From Gracilariopsis chorda (Eukaryota; Rhodophyta; Florideophyceae; Gracilariales; Gracilariaceae), in the NCBI GenBank assembly GCA_003194525.1, contig NBIV01000225.1:1-64000 (forward strand): a DNA stretch of 64,000 nucleotides, read 5' to 3'. Numbering within the stretch: position 1 is the stretch's first letter; each line of letters begins with the position of its first letter. Shown here piece after piece: positions 1 through 12,172 of this stretch. The notes beneath the pieces were generated by a model. That model ran no database searches. It was not told where the DNA came from and saw only the letters and a list, made by a program, of their open reading frames with translations. The position numbers were made by a program, and so were the translations under genes.

Positions 1-523
1 ACCACGTCGACCGTTCATCTTCATGGGTGGTGAAGGGCACCGTCGGTTGTGTCTGAGAGATAGCATCAGAAAAACAAGCTTGTGGGGCTAGCGCATGGAT
101 TGTTTTGGATCGGGCACTGAGCAATTCGGTTGTATTTCTAATCAAGATAGCTTATGACGTGAATTAGAATCTAATAAAGCGATCGCCGTGATGACGGTAG
201 CCTCGTCGTGATAGCTGTGAGGTTTTGAGTGACGGAATGAGCATAACTAGCTAGGCTCCATGAACAGTTTTGTTGCAAACGTGTATAAGTTCCGCACCGT
301 TAGATTGCGGTGTATTGCGACAGCGTCTTGCCCGATCTTCTCTAAATTACAAGTCAGCTTTACAATTGTTGACAGTCTTAATCTCACATGGTGGAAGTAA
401 CATAAGTATAAACGAAGCTGACATTTTCGTTTTGGCAATGTCGTAACCTCCACTAATCTGTGTTTTGCACCACCACTACTTTACTCTGTATTCATCTTCT
501 TACTATATCCTGTAACTCATACT
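1..523 (+). promoter_or_regulatory. Upstream region of coiled-coil gene A, conserved with genes D and E
   Basis: This non-coding stretch aligns by eye, with gaps, to the regions upstream of the paralogues at 14813 (+) and 20594 (-), right out to the window edge. It carries a TATA-like element at 407-413, about 117 nt before the ATG. The other two copies have TATAAATA and TATAAAAG at 125 and 124 nt. The similarity is seen directly; a promoter role is inferred from position and from conservation of the TATA-to-ATG spacing. Confidence 0.6.
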
Positions 524-1015
524 ATGATCAGAATCATCTTGAAAATCGCCATTGATCTTGCGTCTACATTATCCAATTGCAACGGACGAAGAATTGAGAA
601 ACAATGCTCTCAACTGGAGAGTAAGGCTAGGATCATTTCATCAAATAACAAAAAGATTGAGGAGCAAGTGCATAAACAGCTCCAAGATAATCAATATGCC
701 GATGAAGAATTGAACGCGGTTTACAAGATACATATGGAGCTGCAACAGGAGCTGCAAGGCCTTACCGCAGTCAAGGAAAGCAACATTCGTTTGGAAAGAA
801 ATCTTGAACTCATATGCAAGGAAGGCGTGGCACTCAACAGCAGATTCAAAGAGCTGTCTAGGGTTATGGAAGAGTTATTCCTCAAACGGGACGAGCTTCG
901 CAAGATAGTGCACCTCAAGGACCAAGAAATCATGCGCTTGACACAAGAAGTCAGTGCACAGTCCTATGAGCTTGAAAAGCTGCGAGCGGCACACACTGAG
1001 GAGAGTACCGCGTAG
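524..1015 (+). CDS. Small coiled-coil protein with hydrophobic N-terminus (family copy A)
   Basis: I do not recognise this 163-residue protein. Residues 1-18 form a short hydrophobic stretch after MIRII, which could be a signal peptide or signal anchor. The rest is a long charged helix rich in Glu, Lys, Gln and Leu with heptad-like spacing, so it probably forms a coiled coil. It is clearly paralogous to the 163-residue proteins at 14813-15304 and 20103-20594: same length, same N-terminal pattern, shared blocks such as QELQGLTAVKESN against KELQGLVAVKENN, and similar ends (EEST or EEMST). Upstream and downstream DNA is also conserved among the three. The conserved start, the TATA-like element and the open frame across divergent copies argue that it is a real gene. 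Function and location are unknown. Confidence 0.7.
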   Translation: MIRIILKIAIDLASTLSNCNGRRIEKQCSQLESKARIISSNNKKIEEQVHKQLQDNQYADEELNAVYKIHMELQQELQGLTAVKESNIRLERNLELICKEGVALNSRFKELSRVMEELFLKRDELRKIVHLKDQEIMRLTQEVSAQSYELEKLRAAHTEESTA

Positions 1016-1680
1016 AAAAATAGCATACAGCTATGTAAAGGAAATATCTTGCTTATTAAGCTATGTGATTTGGGACGCCTATTGCAATGGGTTTTGTATG
1101 AGTTCGTGTGTGCATGAGGTACATGAGAGCTCCAACGTTCCGAAGGGCCCATTATGATAGTTTCGATTGCCCGCCATGTGCTGCAGAACTGCGCAGTATC
1201 TTTAAACTTATATATTTTGAGCAGCAGCAAACACTGCTGGCCAGCGAGGGAAACTTGCGAACAGAACGCGGTTAGGAGCTAACGGACGAAGCGGCTTCAA
1301 AATCTGGAGCTCAAAGAGCGTGCTGCCGCTCGTGTTATCTCTAACCCCTTGAGCAAGAGTAAGAACTTGAACCCTGCAGATTCTATCCACATTGCCGGTA
1401 CACACTAGAAACCAGATTGCTGCGAAGAAGGGATGTTTACGCTTGCGTTTTACAACTCTACATTTGTAGATCACGATAAGGAGAATCTTACCAGGTATTC
1501 ATCAAGAAATGGCGAGAAGCAACACAAAAGTTACGCCACTGATTCTCGAGGCTTTCGAAGACGTGTGGCATGCTGAACATCACAGCACGACCGAAATTCA
1601 TGTGCGCAATCGAGTCAGCCAGTTGTTTGTTTCTGGGTAAAAGAGGGCAATCCGCAATCTTCGATATACAATGGTTTATT
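1016..1680 (+). repeat. Downstream conserved segment of the coiled-coil gene unit
   Basis: The 650 bases after gene A align, with indels, to the 3' flank of gene E (read on the minus strand from 20102 down to about 19440). The first 430 bases also align to the 3' flank of gene D (15305-15735). No long open frame is shared, so this is probably 3' UTR plus flank that travelled with the duplicated unit. It could also hide a second exon or an element acting on the opposite strand. Confidence 0.55.
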
Positions 1681-1892
1681 TTCGTTTGGCAAGGGCCACC
1701 GTGAGGACGTTTCTTAGCTGCGAAGGCGGGGAAGTGCCCGGCAGCGGAAAGCGAATGTCAATCTCTCACAAACAAAACGAAACCCTTAAAAAGAATAGGT
1801 GAACATATGTGTCGTTGAAGACCGGAAGTATACAGAAACCATTTAATTGCGCTAAGTGAGAATTGATTTATAAGTTGAGCTGTCCAGGGTTA

Positions 1893-2360
1893 TGATCCAA
1901 AACGACTGGTGAGCTTACTGATCTCACATTCTGTGACTTGGATTCTGTTGTGCAGCTCAGTCAGCTTTTCTTCTTTGTGAGTGCATTCTCGGCGTAACTT
2001 CTCTCGCACTCTGTCCATTTGTAGAAGAGTTGTGCGAGCCGCCGAGAGTTGCTGCAGAAGATCCATTTTGGCCCGGGCTAGTCTGTCTATACACAACTGC
2101 ATGCTTTGGTTATTTTGTTGAAGGACAGATAATTCGTTTCAACGGCCTGCTTCTGTCTTTGAAGCGCACTCAACGTCAAACGAACTCTGTGCAAGTGCGC
2201 CTGCAGATGATGCGCGTTCTTTCCATTTTCCTCCATTCTATCCTCCATGCGTTTCATCTCTGTTTTCCAAGATTCCAATTCTTTTCGTCCTTGTTTCGTC
2301 TCCGATCAGTTCGGCGTTGGTTTATTGAGAACGCTGTCACTGCAACCATAATCAAGTTTC
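1893..2360 (-). pseudogene. Decayed coiled-coil family member (copy B)
   Basis: Minus-strand frames here encode Lys/Glu/Gln-rich helical sequence (for example MKRMEDRMEENGKNAHH and CTHKEEKLTELHNR) in the style of the other coiled-coil genes in this region. The coding sense passes between frames at least twice over about 470 bases, and a hydrophobic MVAVTAFS-like start lies in yet another frame. No single frame gives a full protein, so I call it a pseudogene of the family. It lies convergent to gene A and just left of an LTR retrotransposon. Introns could in principle explain the frame changes, but I see no good splice sites. Confidence 0.5.
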
Positions 2361-2636
2361 TGAAGACGAATCGAAACAATTTTCACTAACCTTGGTTGGG
2401 TTATGAGACTGTGCTATCTTTGGAAGTTGCGCAGCAGATGTGAGCGTGATGACAGTGGGTGGCGTGTGTCAGATGATCAACTGAGCTCTCGGGTGCGATA
2501 TTTAACCTTGGAAACCATCGGATGTAACCAAGGATAGTTTGAAACTACTTTCCGCTCGGAATTACTACAGATAACACGGAGCTTCCAAGTGAAATGGTTG
2601 AAAGCCGTACGTCCAAAATCATTTGAAGTTCCTCAC

Positions 2637-2945
2637 TGTTGGTCGGGTACGATACGCGGTTGAAGTCTGTCTGAATAGCGCGGTAAGCAAAAGAAAACGT
2701 GCAAAAAAGGCTCAGAGGTCTCTCTGAGTTCTGCCCCCTTCTTTCGGAGTCCTGCCTCCGAAGGCAGGCTTATTTATTCTCTAGTTCTATTGCGTGCAGC
2801 CTTCTTCTAGAAGGCCACTACTACTGCGCAGGCTGCGTATGCACTGCGGGAGCTACCACGCGATTCAAACTGCTTCAGTTTGACTTTTGGTGCTTCTTCC
2901 GGTAACAACTGTTTCCGCTTTGGGAAATTGCTGCAATAGTTAACA
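2637..2945 (-). repeat. 3' LTR of the Ty3/gypsy-type element
   Basis: This is the left-hand direct repeat. It shares with the right copy the block containing TTTCGGAGTCCTGCCTCC and the segment around GGTTGAAGTCTGT. Read on the minus strand it begins TGTTAAC, directly after a G-rich purine tract, and ends GACCAACA. It is about 50 bp longer than its partner. Confidence 0.8.
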
Positions 2946-5900
2946 GTCCCCCATAATCAAACGACTCGTTTGATTAGTGTAGTTCAATGTTGGGAGCAAT
3001 GTTTCCCTAACGCTGGGTTCCTGACCTTGGAAGCTCTCCCAGATACTCTTCCAGTAGTACGGGTATATCTTCCTTGAGTGATTCGATAGATATCCAGTCT
3101 GTTAAATCGTCGGTAAAACGTTTCCACTTCCCAAGCAGTTCTGGAAGGACAAAGTTGCGACGAATGTGCTTAAACTCATCGATAGTCAGTAACTCGTTTG
3201 TTTGATATGCAAGATGGTCCTTGATTTCTTGAGTGACCATAAATTCGTTCTTGCTGTGAAACTTCAAACAGCGTCCATGAACCCACTCTTTCTTTCCTGA
3301 CAACAAGTCTTCGTCTTCAAAGACATAGTCGTCTGTGCAGAGTGTAACACTAAAAGGCCCACGCCATTTCAGATTAAATTTTGAACCAGCGTGCTTCTCC
3401 AAGACAGCTCCAATTACGAAATCTCCTGTTGAGAAACTGATGCTTCTGATTCATTTTCTGATTTTGAGAGTGTACTGTAGCCTTTCTGTGCTTATCTACG
3501 CGGCTAGCTCATTCTCTGTGGAGCTTTGAGAGTGATTCGTGCGATATCTCAAAATCAATTACGGCTGTCTCTCTCGCTTCTTCGACACTTTTTGTGGTCA
3601 TAACTTCATGATCTCTGACAATTGCAGAGAGTGGTGAGTCCTGTGGTAAGCCGGTGAATATCGTGAGAGGAGATTTACAGTTCAGTCTACGCATGGGAGA
3701 ATTATTCAGGACACACTGGATTAGAGGAAAGATTTACGACCAAGCCTTTTGCGGCATTTGAAATTCAGACAGTAGCGCCCTTTTTGTTTTAAGTAGCTCT
3801 CTGCACACTGCTTGCATAGATCCATTAGCCCAGGGACAGTACGGGAGTGTGAAGTGTTGATTAGCCTCCAGTGCTTCCGTGACCTGTTTCACTAGCTGAT
3901 TCTTGAAATGGCTTCCTCTGTGGGATATCCAACATTTCGACATTCCGAAGAATGCGAACTATTCCAGTAGTGCGTCTGTTGTGTTCTCTGCGTCAGCCTT
4001 TGATGTAGGCTTCAGCTAAAAGTATCCCGACAAACCTTCCTTTACGATTAGGACGTACAGAAGGTCTGTCTCCGCCTTTCATGCAACAGTAGTCAAAGTG
4101 AATTATCTCGTTCGGCTTATTAGCATACATGGTGTAGCTGAGGGGTCTGGTTACAGTAGAACCAGACTCTGTTGCTATGCAGTGGAAACAGGATGATACA
4201 AACTGCTGGGTGTCTTTGCAAACGTACTTCCAACGAAAACGAAAGTTTTAGAGACGGGTAGCAGCGTAGCGTCGAATGATCTGTGGCCTCCTCTTCCGGT
4301 ATTTGAGGCGATAAGAGTTCGTAGACGCAGCAGCTTGTCCAGTTAGGGGATCCATATCTGGCCTGAAATGAATTTCAAGGCTTATCTTGCTTCAAAGGGT
4401 TCTTAGAAGCTTATTTGGACTGCATATTGTATGACGCGATGACTTTTTTCTTCAACGCCCAGTCGAGTTCTCCGTCGATAATTCAATTGATCGGATCGAC
4501 CATAACTGCGCTGACGCTTCCTACATGAGAGAACTGGACTGTCTTCTTTGGCTGTACCGCCCATCTAGAGAGCATGTGCAGCCACACATTCTTCTCTCCC
4601 GGGATGTGCTCAATGATGTAACGGAATGCGTTCAGCTTGAGGGCCCAAATGTATGAGCTTGTTTGCTGCATGTCGCGCGATCCCCGGGTTCTGGCCATAT
4701 GGGTCATATATGTATACGATGTTGGCATGGTCAGTGTAGATTGAGGTAATTCTGCCAGCTTTAAGATAGTCCATTCTGCCGTTGGCTTCGATTTCAGTGA
4801 GCCCTTCCTTCTCGGGGACGCTCCATCTTCCCACAGAACTTCTAAACGATCTAGACAAGAAAACACATTGGTTCGTGCGTTTGGTTTTTGACTGATTTGC
4901 GTTCTTCCGCCTCATGCGACTGCGTTAGAATTGCAGAACAATGAAAATCCGAGGCTTCAGTGAAGAGGCAAGTTCTGTACCCTTCCTTAGGCAGCAAGAG
5001 CTTAATCGCCGCAGATATTTGGGATATTTTCGGTTGAATGCTGTTTTTGTGTTTGTTTTTCAAGGAGTTGCTGATGCGAATCTTCCCCACTGCCTTCTTG
5101 GTTCGTTTATCGGCCTGCTTATACGCGTATTTGAGTAGGTCTTGGAGCGGCTGAACTATCTGTGAGTAGTTCGGAATAGAAGATCACATCAAGTTAGCGG
5201 CGCACATTAGTTGCTGCAGTTCGCTACCCATCTAACGCTTTTGCATGGTCAACAGTGCTTCAAAGTTCTGAGGGTCGAAACAGACTCCTTCTTGCGATAT
5301 GATTTTGCCACAGAATGTCACTTCCTTGCAGGAAAAAAAAGATTTGCCGGGTTGACTTTGAAACCAATCTTGCGGCAGACAGATAAAAAAGCCTTCATGT
5401 CTTCTAGTAGCTTCTTCTCCGTTATTGCGTACATGAGAAAGTCGTAAAGCTACTGCATCATTCGCTGTACCTTTCCTGCAGAGTGTTCGCTAGTGGAGGA
5501 CTGGAAATTATTCCCAGAATCCATTCCTCTCTGGAAAGTTCGTGTAGGTGAGTAGACTCCATCTGAGGTTTGTATGGACATGATTTCTTGCGAGGTAGGG
5601 TCTAAGGGTATTTGGCAATATCCGTGGGTGAAGTCGATGTTCGCAAAGCATTTGCACTGAATACAGTTATGGAGAAGGGACTCTAGATATGGCATCGCTG
5701 ACTGCAGCAGAAGTGTCATGACATTGGCCCCATGAAGATCCACTGTGAAACGTAGCTTTTCCGTGCCTTGCTTCGGTACGTCTAGTGCTGTGCTTGCCTA
5801 GCGGGCGCCCGGGTTCTTCTATACGGCGCAGATTTTCTCGAGCTGGCGTATTGTGTGTTGGATGAAAACTCTTTGGTTTGGAGTGTAGCGGCGCTGGGTG

Positions 5901-7084
5901 CATCGGAAGGGCTTGGAGTTAGGTTTGAGCAACACGGACAGCGGTGGTACCTTCGCAGGAGGATCGGGCCCCAGTTTGACGCGAAAACAGTCCCAACGGC
6001 TTTCCAATAATGACTTCCATTCTTTGGTGCCTGTCGGTGACATTCCGTTGGCTGTGGTGTTTTCAACAGCCTTCAGAACTGCTTCCTGATTCGTTTCGTC
6101 AGTTTTGGTCCCAAATATTCTGCTTGCGAACACTATGGAAGTTCTATCGGATCGTCGTCTGCTTCTTCGTAGGTCATTCATTTGAAGGTTGTCGAAGAAA
6201 ACCGTGCAGTCTCTGACTTCAGCTCTCTCTCTGACATACCGTCGATTGCTGCGCGCACGTTTCGAAGATGCATTCCTAGATCGAGTCCGATTGCCTTCAG
6301 AAGCGGTCTACCTAGCAGTACCTCTGCCATGTCATCTTCTGCAATCATAATTTCTACATCTCCAATGCGGACGGGGAGGCCAGTGTTCGACAAGATGATC
6401 GCAAGTGATAGCTGTGTCTTTCCCGCGGCTGTCGAATTGCTGATGTTCGTACGGTCTCTAAATGCTGGCTCTAATATCATTGGATCCTCGAGTCTCTGAT
6501 TGGGCGTGTCGGAATGCTCCTCCCTATATACTGCAAATAATGCGGATGAGATCGTAGAATAGTCGGCTCCCGAGTCTCCTAAAGCAACTTCTTCCACGTC
6601 TTGAGCAATACAGAGTACCTGCATTCGTCTTCACTCGGAGTTCTTCGTGAAAGGGAACGAACGGAAGATAAATTGGCCTTCTTCCCGTTTTCTGCTTGTT
6701 TCCAAAGAATCGGTCCAAAAGTTCCTGCCGTTTCTCCTTCGAAGTGACGGGACACTTGCTCATGAGGTAGATTCCATCGCATTCCTCTGTGTTGAGGAAC
6801 GGCTTATTCCAGTCTGCTTGGGCTTCCTTCTCTTTCGTGTCGACGGAGTCTACCATTTTTCCGAGACATTCCCGGACGGGGCGGGGATTCTTCTGGATCT
6901 GAAGTGCAATGCCCTCAGGGAGGGATTCTTGGTACTTGGTTGATTTCCCAAATGTTTTGGTAATGTAGCCATTGCATGAACTACGACCAGTAATAGTGCA
7001 TTGGAAACGTGGGACACGTAAGAGTCAATTGGCGGTTGGCCAGAGTAGTGGGCATGAACCACACAAGTGGAGTAATATAGTTAG

Positions 7085-7736
7085 TTGTATTTTTTATTTT
7101 TACACCCATTTCTGGGATGGTTAGTACTTAGTGCGCCGGCAAGTTGCCGTCGCACCATTAAACTTTCCCCAACACGGAACCCCACCCTGGGGAATTGGCT
7201 CTAGAACTCACCGCCTTCGCGTGTTCTCTACTCCTCTTTGGAGGTAAGCACCGTCGCTACGGGAAGTCTAACCTTGCCTATCTAAAGGACCGGAGTATTC
7301 GGATTTTTATTCCAGCTGTCTTTTTGTTCGCCTCGTATAACGTTTATTTACCGGCATTGCCGTTAGTCGTCGTCACGACACTCGTGACTCAGCTCCCCGT
7401 TATTTTCCCTTTACAGGCTGGCTTCCCCGCTACCCACGGCTCATGTTCGCGCGTGCCATTAACGTGGAACCTAACCTCTCTAGAGGTCGACCTCCCCCAT
7501 ACACCACTACTTTGGATACCCGATTCTCGCCTCAACCTCCCTGCGCAAATCCCAGCAGGTGGCCTCCGCCTTACAACCCGACATAGTTGTGCCACTCTTG
7601 GGAGGGTTCTACCCAACCGGGCTCACCTCTAACGAGGAAAGATCCCCATCGTCTTTCGGTGCACTCGCGCTTCCGGGCATTGAACTACAGGACCTTTCCT
7701 GGGCGCTCTTTCCACTCCCGTTCTGGGCGTTCCTCT
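7085..7736 (-). mobile_element. 652-bp insertion nested in the gag region, A-rich end, 5-bp target duplication
   Basis: A GC-richer block interrupts the gag-like region of the older LTR element. It is flanked by GTTAG at 7080-7084 and again at 7737-7741, which looks like a 5-bp target-site duplication. Read on the minus strand it ends in an A-rich stretch (AAAAATAAAAAATACAA), as a SINE or other target-primed insertion would. I see no coding capacity I trust and no clear pol III boxes. A non-autonomous element of another class is possible. Confidence 0.5.
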
Positions 7737-8439
7737 GTTAGCTCTGTCCGTGCTTTCGTTTTAGCTTTAAAGTAGCTGACTGAACAGCGTGAACTTCGTC
7801 GTCGAGTGTTGACAGTTTGTTTTCCAAGACCTTCAAGTTTTCTTTTTTCTCTGCATTCCACATTACCATCTGGTCTCTAACCAGTTGCTATAGTTCGGAC
7901 GGTTCTACTTTGCTCACGAGTTTCTTGACCAGCTGTTTGCATCTGTCGCTCTCTGTGATTACCTCAGATGAGTTGTGCTGGCTTAGTGCGGTTATAAAGT
8001 TGATCAGAAACTATTCGGAGGTTTCGGCGAGGTCTCTCCGAAAGACCGTATACGTTACTCTTACTATTGCGTCCCAACGCGATCATTGAGGTCTCGAGAT
8101 GTGTGTGCCAAGGTAGAATCGAACCCGTTCTTTACAGAGTCGTCTGATGCTTTGTCATGCTTCAAAGTGCCCTCAATCCTGCCTAGGATGCAAATTCTGT
8201 GCAACAGCTTGCGTTGAATGCAATAACGAATTGATGCAGCTTCGACTCTCTGGTTTGCAGGTTTGCATGCATTGATGTCATTCACGCGCTCCACATAGGC
8301 CGAGTAGTCTGCCTCAAAACGAATCAGTTCCAGTTGCGTTGCTTTAGTCAAGTTTGGGGCTTGGATACTGTTAACCAGTCCATAAATACATATTTTCTTC
8401 TCGTAGCGTTCCAGTACGATTTGACTTCTCAAAGTGCTT

Positions 8440-8699
8440 TGTTGGTCTGATATGATACGTGGTTGAAGTCTGTACGAATAGTGCAGTATGGAAGGAAAGC
8501 AGGCACAAAAGACTGAGAGGCCTTTCTGAGTTTTGCGCCCTTCTTTCGGAGTCCTGCCTCCAAAGGCAGGTTATTCTTTACTTCTATGCCTTAAAAGGCT
8601 TAACTGCGCGCTTCAAAACTCGTCCTACGCAGTCAAAGTCTGTTCGCCGACAAACAAACTTGGGATTGCGCTTTAAAACAAGTGAACTGAATGTAAACA
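8440..8699 (-). repeat. 5' LTR of the Ty3/gypsy-type element
   Basis: This is the right-hand direct repeat, matching 2637-2945 with clear divergence and length change. It starts TGTTGGTC on the plus strand, as the other copy does, and ends TGTAAACA. Because the element lies on the minus strand, this is its 5' LTR. Confidence 0.75.
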
Positions 8700-8824
8700 T
8701 GGCCAGTGCAAGAGATGTGTGCATTCAGGATTATCAAGACACCAGAAAGAGCGGTTTCTACGGTTGAAAGACGCAGGTCCAGTGCTACTCTGCACTACCA
8801 AGGGTACTTGTGAACTTGGTCGTA

Positions 8825-8888
8825 TGCCCTTGCCATGATGGCAGGGCATGCATCCAAAATTTAAATGCTCTGCCATCATGGCAAGGGA
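8825..8888. repeat. Long imperfect hairpin, 23-bp arms
   Basis: The left arm CCCTTGCCATGATGGCAG pairs with a right arm ending CATCATGGCAAGGG (about 22 of 23 positions across both full arms), with an AT-rich loop of about 15 bases. Each arm contains its own smaller palindrome, GCCATGATGGC or GCCATCATGGC. It lies about 125 bp outside the 5' LTR of the retrotransposon. It could be a foldback element end or a regulatory site. Confidence 0.7.
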
Positions 8889-10179
8889 ATGATCATGCAT
8901 AAATATGCATGCCACCCGTTCGTCTGTAGGCCGTCCACGCCGCCACGCAACCACGCGCACCACCATCCGCTGCCCATGCCGTCGCGTAGCCCGGCGCCTT
9001 TAGTTTTTCGCAGTAACCGCACCCGCCGCAGCCAATGCCGCCGGCCTCCCAGCTTCGATCCTGCGCTGCTCGTCGGCTCCGTCTCCATTCTCTTGGTGGA
9101 CCTGCAGGTATCGCGTCCGCCCGAGGTTTTGTCCGCTCAAAGGCACAAAAAGAAATACCCTACGAAGTATATTACCTTTTGCCAAGCTGATCCGTCATGG
9201 GCAAGTATTTTTACCCTGCCAGGTTGTTATGATTTATTATCTAGACTTAACATGCATAGCTAGAGATTATGCGCCGAGCATAATGGACTAATAAAAGCGC
9301 AATGTCGGTAAACACTAAGCCAAGTCGGGCCAGACCACTTCTTCTCCCCTCGGCAACCCCCAACATCTCTTAGGGCAGTCTGCTCCTCCTTGCCATCAAA
9401 CACACTTTTCCACACCTACCCTTTCAATCAATGCAGTTTGGTCTCCCGCACATTTGAAATTGCTTGTACTAACATCCACCTTGTTTGGCCTCATCATCTG
9501 TGGCACGGTACACTTTGGCCGCGTACTAGACTTAAAGTCTTGGTCGTGCGTGTTGGCCTTGGTGCTATATTACGAGTAGTCATCAGCACTACGCTAGATC
9601 TAAGGTTTTGAGCGAGCGCGTAAGTTATCCGCTGGTGCAGTCTCTTTGCTACGTTGTCCCACGCTTGTTTCGCTTGTTGTGTTATACAATCACTACCTGG
9701 TTCTCTTGCTACGTATTACATTGGTTATTTGAAGCAGTTTGTTTATGTTTACTACATTGGCATTGCACGCCTGTGCTGGTACTCTCGAGCTACGATTCTA
9801 TTTCTGACCTGCCCTCCAGTGAACAAGGGTACAAAAAGGACTTTCATCGTCCGTTGTCGTGACAACGTGCAACATGACACCCACAGTAATCTCATTCGCC
9901 GTTGTTCACGTGCAACACGGATCTCGTGATAGAGTCCTGGACATTTGCTCAATCTTCGAGCTCTTCAGCCCTTCTCTGTCACACCTTTTTGATAGGTTTT
10001 GGGTTCGTGCATCCACCGTGCACCATCCCCAATGGCGGAACCGTCCTGCGCCGTGAGCACCACCAGCAGACAACCCCTCATCCAATCCGAGCTCTGCTAG
10101 TGGCATGTACTGTAATCCGCTTGATCTCACACGGGACCCACAGGAAAGTTGTTTGTGCATTACTGGATCGCACGTAATG

Positions 10180-10217
10180 CATCTCCCATCCTGGGAGATC
10201 CCATGATGGGAGATGTG
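10180..10217. repeat. Hairpin with 11-bp perfect arms
   Basis: CATCTCCCATC pairs with GATGGGAGATG around a 14-base spacer. The spacer itself contains CTGGGAGATC, so alternative pairings exist. It shares a CCATGATGG core with the hairpin at 8825-8888. Function unknown. Confidence 0.6.
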
Positions 10218-10249
10218 CAACGTACAAGTTCCATGGTGCAACAATTCAA

Positions 10250-12172
10250 GTCGACAACCAAAACTCTTGTCTGCGTGTGGCGTTCAATGGCACTCCCAGA
10301 CAGAAATTGAGCACTGATCCTCTGAGACGGGGGACCGCAGTTGCGGAATCTACACGCGACATTTTGCCCTTCAAAGACAATGGGAACGGCGACGGCATCA
10401 TCACTCTCCAAATTCGTGTCGGATACGATTGGCAACATGTCCCACACCTTTGCTGATCCGATGAGTGCAGAACTAAAATACTTGACCTGGTGTTCACGCT
10501 TACTAACAGCCGGGGCCTCAGATATGCTTTTGAACAAGGACGAAAGACGAAATGACATGTGCATGGCCTATAGACTGCGCGAGGAAGTTCATCGACTGAA
10601 CATGATCCATACATTTTGCAGTATTTGATATGGGGTACATGCGCTCGCCGCAAAGCTGAAATTACTCCAGACGATGTCATAGCTTCTACTGTGGAAATCG
10701 TGAAGCGAGGCCTGCCGCGTCCTGTGGTGGGAACTAACGACAGATGTAGCGCTACGTGTGGTATATTTGAGTTCTACGCCAACAACTTCCTGGATGCTAA
10801 AGGCGTGGCGGATCATCTTCCCGAGCTCGGTTTCGTGGTAGCCCTTTGGATAAAAACTCTTGCAGGTCTAGATTCTGAAGCTGATACATCAGCAAAGCCG
10901 CACTGGTTCTTCGTCAGGACTCGCAATCGCATGTCAGAAGCTTTGAATGGGGGGAACATATACAATTGATGTGGTAGATCTTGGTGACGTGCGTGCTCTT
11001 GAGTGTCACCCAAAGACTTTAAAGTTGATGGATGATTATAGTATCGATGGCTTAATGTTTGATGCGGGGGAACCAAGTTTCTTACCGGAGGACGCAGAAT
11101 TTTCAGGATGTACTGGAATGTCATTGTGACTACACGCGTGCATGGGCTCGATATGTGGTACCGACAGCACCAATATCTGAAGTGGAGGCCATAGTCCGAG
11201 GCTGTCAGGGTGTGCCCACCTTGTCTCGTTCTATTTGATCGGTTCTCTACGCTTACCTTGCAGAATGGACTTCGTGTTCTCGCAGCTTTGGTTACCACAG
11301 AGAGTTTTGGTCGAAGCATATCTTTCGATGCACCCAGACAGCTATGGACAGTTACATGGCCACATGCAGACGTATATGGTGGCTTGAGGCCCGAATGATA
11401 TCTTTGACCAGTTTCTGATCAGCAAGCACGTGATTGCAGCTTCTGTCACCAACAAGGGTCAACGAAGAGGCAATGTCTTCCGGTCACAAGGTTTCTGGGA
11501 GAGGGTTGACTTAAACGAAAGAAAATACTGTAGGGAAACCACTGCGAGCACCGGTGTGGATTCTAGACATCAGCGCTGACCTCAACGAAATGCCGACATA
11601 TCTGCGTTGGCGAAAGAAGATCTCTGTTCAAAACAAGTGGTCATACAGATTACTCTTTGGTTAGGAAAGCAGCCCAATCCTAAACAGATGCTGTGGTATT
11701 CCGTTCGATCGATGCTGGGAGGTGGTCGAGCCCGAAAGCGAGGAAAGACTCTGTTCAAAAACGTCTTTTGCATCACGCGAAGAGCTCTGGTCCCACAGAA
11801 TGTGCAAAGAACGCACTTCTGGTCGTGTACTACCCCATCGTACATTTCGGAACCGTCTACTCCGACTTTGTACAGCTGGGAATGTGGTATCCCTTCTCAC
11901 TATTCAGATGGCTCTGTGCTGTGTAACGCCGATTTGGAAAGCAGAAGTTTGACGGCGGACAAAGCACTGTCGAGGCGAAGCGATGCGTGCAAGGGGTGGC
12001 GTCACGAAAGCAGACAGAGTTGGAGAGACTGGAGGGTGAGGTTTCGGCCGATGCAGAACGAGCTGCAGAACGAGCTGCAGAACTTGAGGTGGATCATTGG
12101 CAGGTGAGGGAGCAACACGAAACATGCCCTCATGGTTGCTCTGAGTATGTAAAGTCCCTGATCAAGGCGTAG
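10250..12172 (+). pseudogene. Decayed coding remnants, unrecognised
   Basis: Plus-strand frames across this stretch read like former protein: one near 10280-10450, one at 10616-10969 (117 residues, TPDDVIASTVEIVKRGL), one at 10947-11129 (YTIDVVDLGDVRALECH) and an Ala/Glu-rich end at 11987-12172. No frame is continuous and none matches a family I can name. It may be one or more old mobile-element or host genes in decay. I did not reconstruct a product. Confidence 0.3.

Larger units (their letters stand above)
2637..8699 (-). mobile_element. Ty3/gypsy-type LTR retrotransposon, broken
   Basis: This is a fossil Metaviridae-type element lying on the minus strand. Similar direct repeats bound it (2637-2945 and 8440-8699), each reading TG...CA. 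A purine-rich tract abuts the inside of the left (3') LTR. On the minus strand, recognisable pieces run gag-like (about 8430 to 6800, interrupted by a nested insertion), aspartic protease with a DSGAD motif (about 6620-6180), reverse transcriptase (about 6180-5180), RNase H with a TDH motif (about 4915-4480) and integrase with a C-terminal KWRGPF-type module (about 4350-3000). The order protease-RT-RNase H-integrase fits Ty3/gypsy. The copy is broken in many places (more than ten interruptions by eye). The LTRs differ in length and sequence, so the insertion is old. No clear target-site duplication is left. Confidence 0.85.
8700..10249. other. Intergenic stretch with a GC-rich patch and hairpins
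   Basis: No gene is supported here. A GC-rich patch (about 8925-9135) has an open frame on both strands but no recognisable protein. Two strong inverted repeats lie at 8825-8888 and 10180-10217 and are listed separately. The rest looks like ordinary non-coding sequence. Confidence 0.5.
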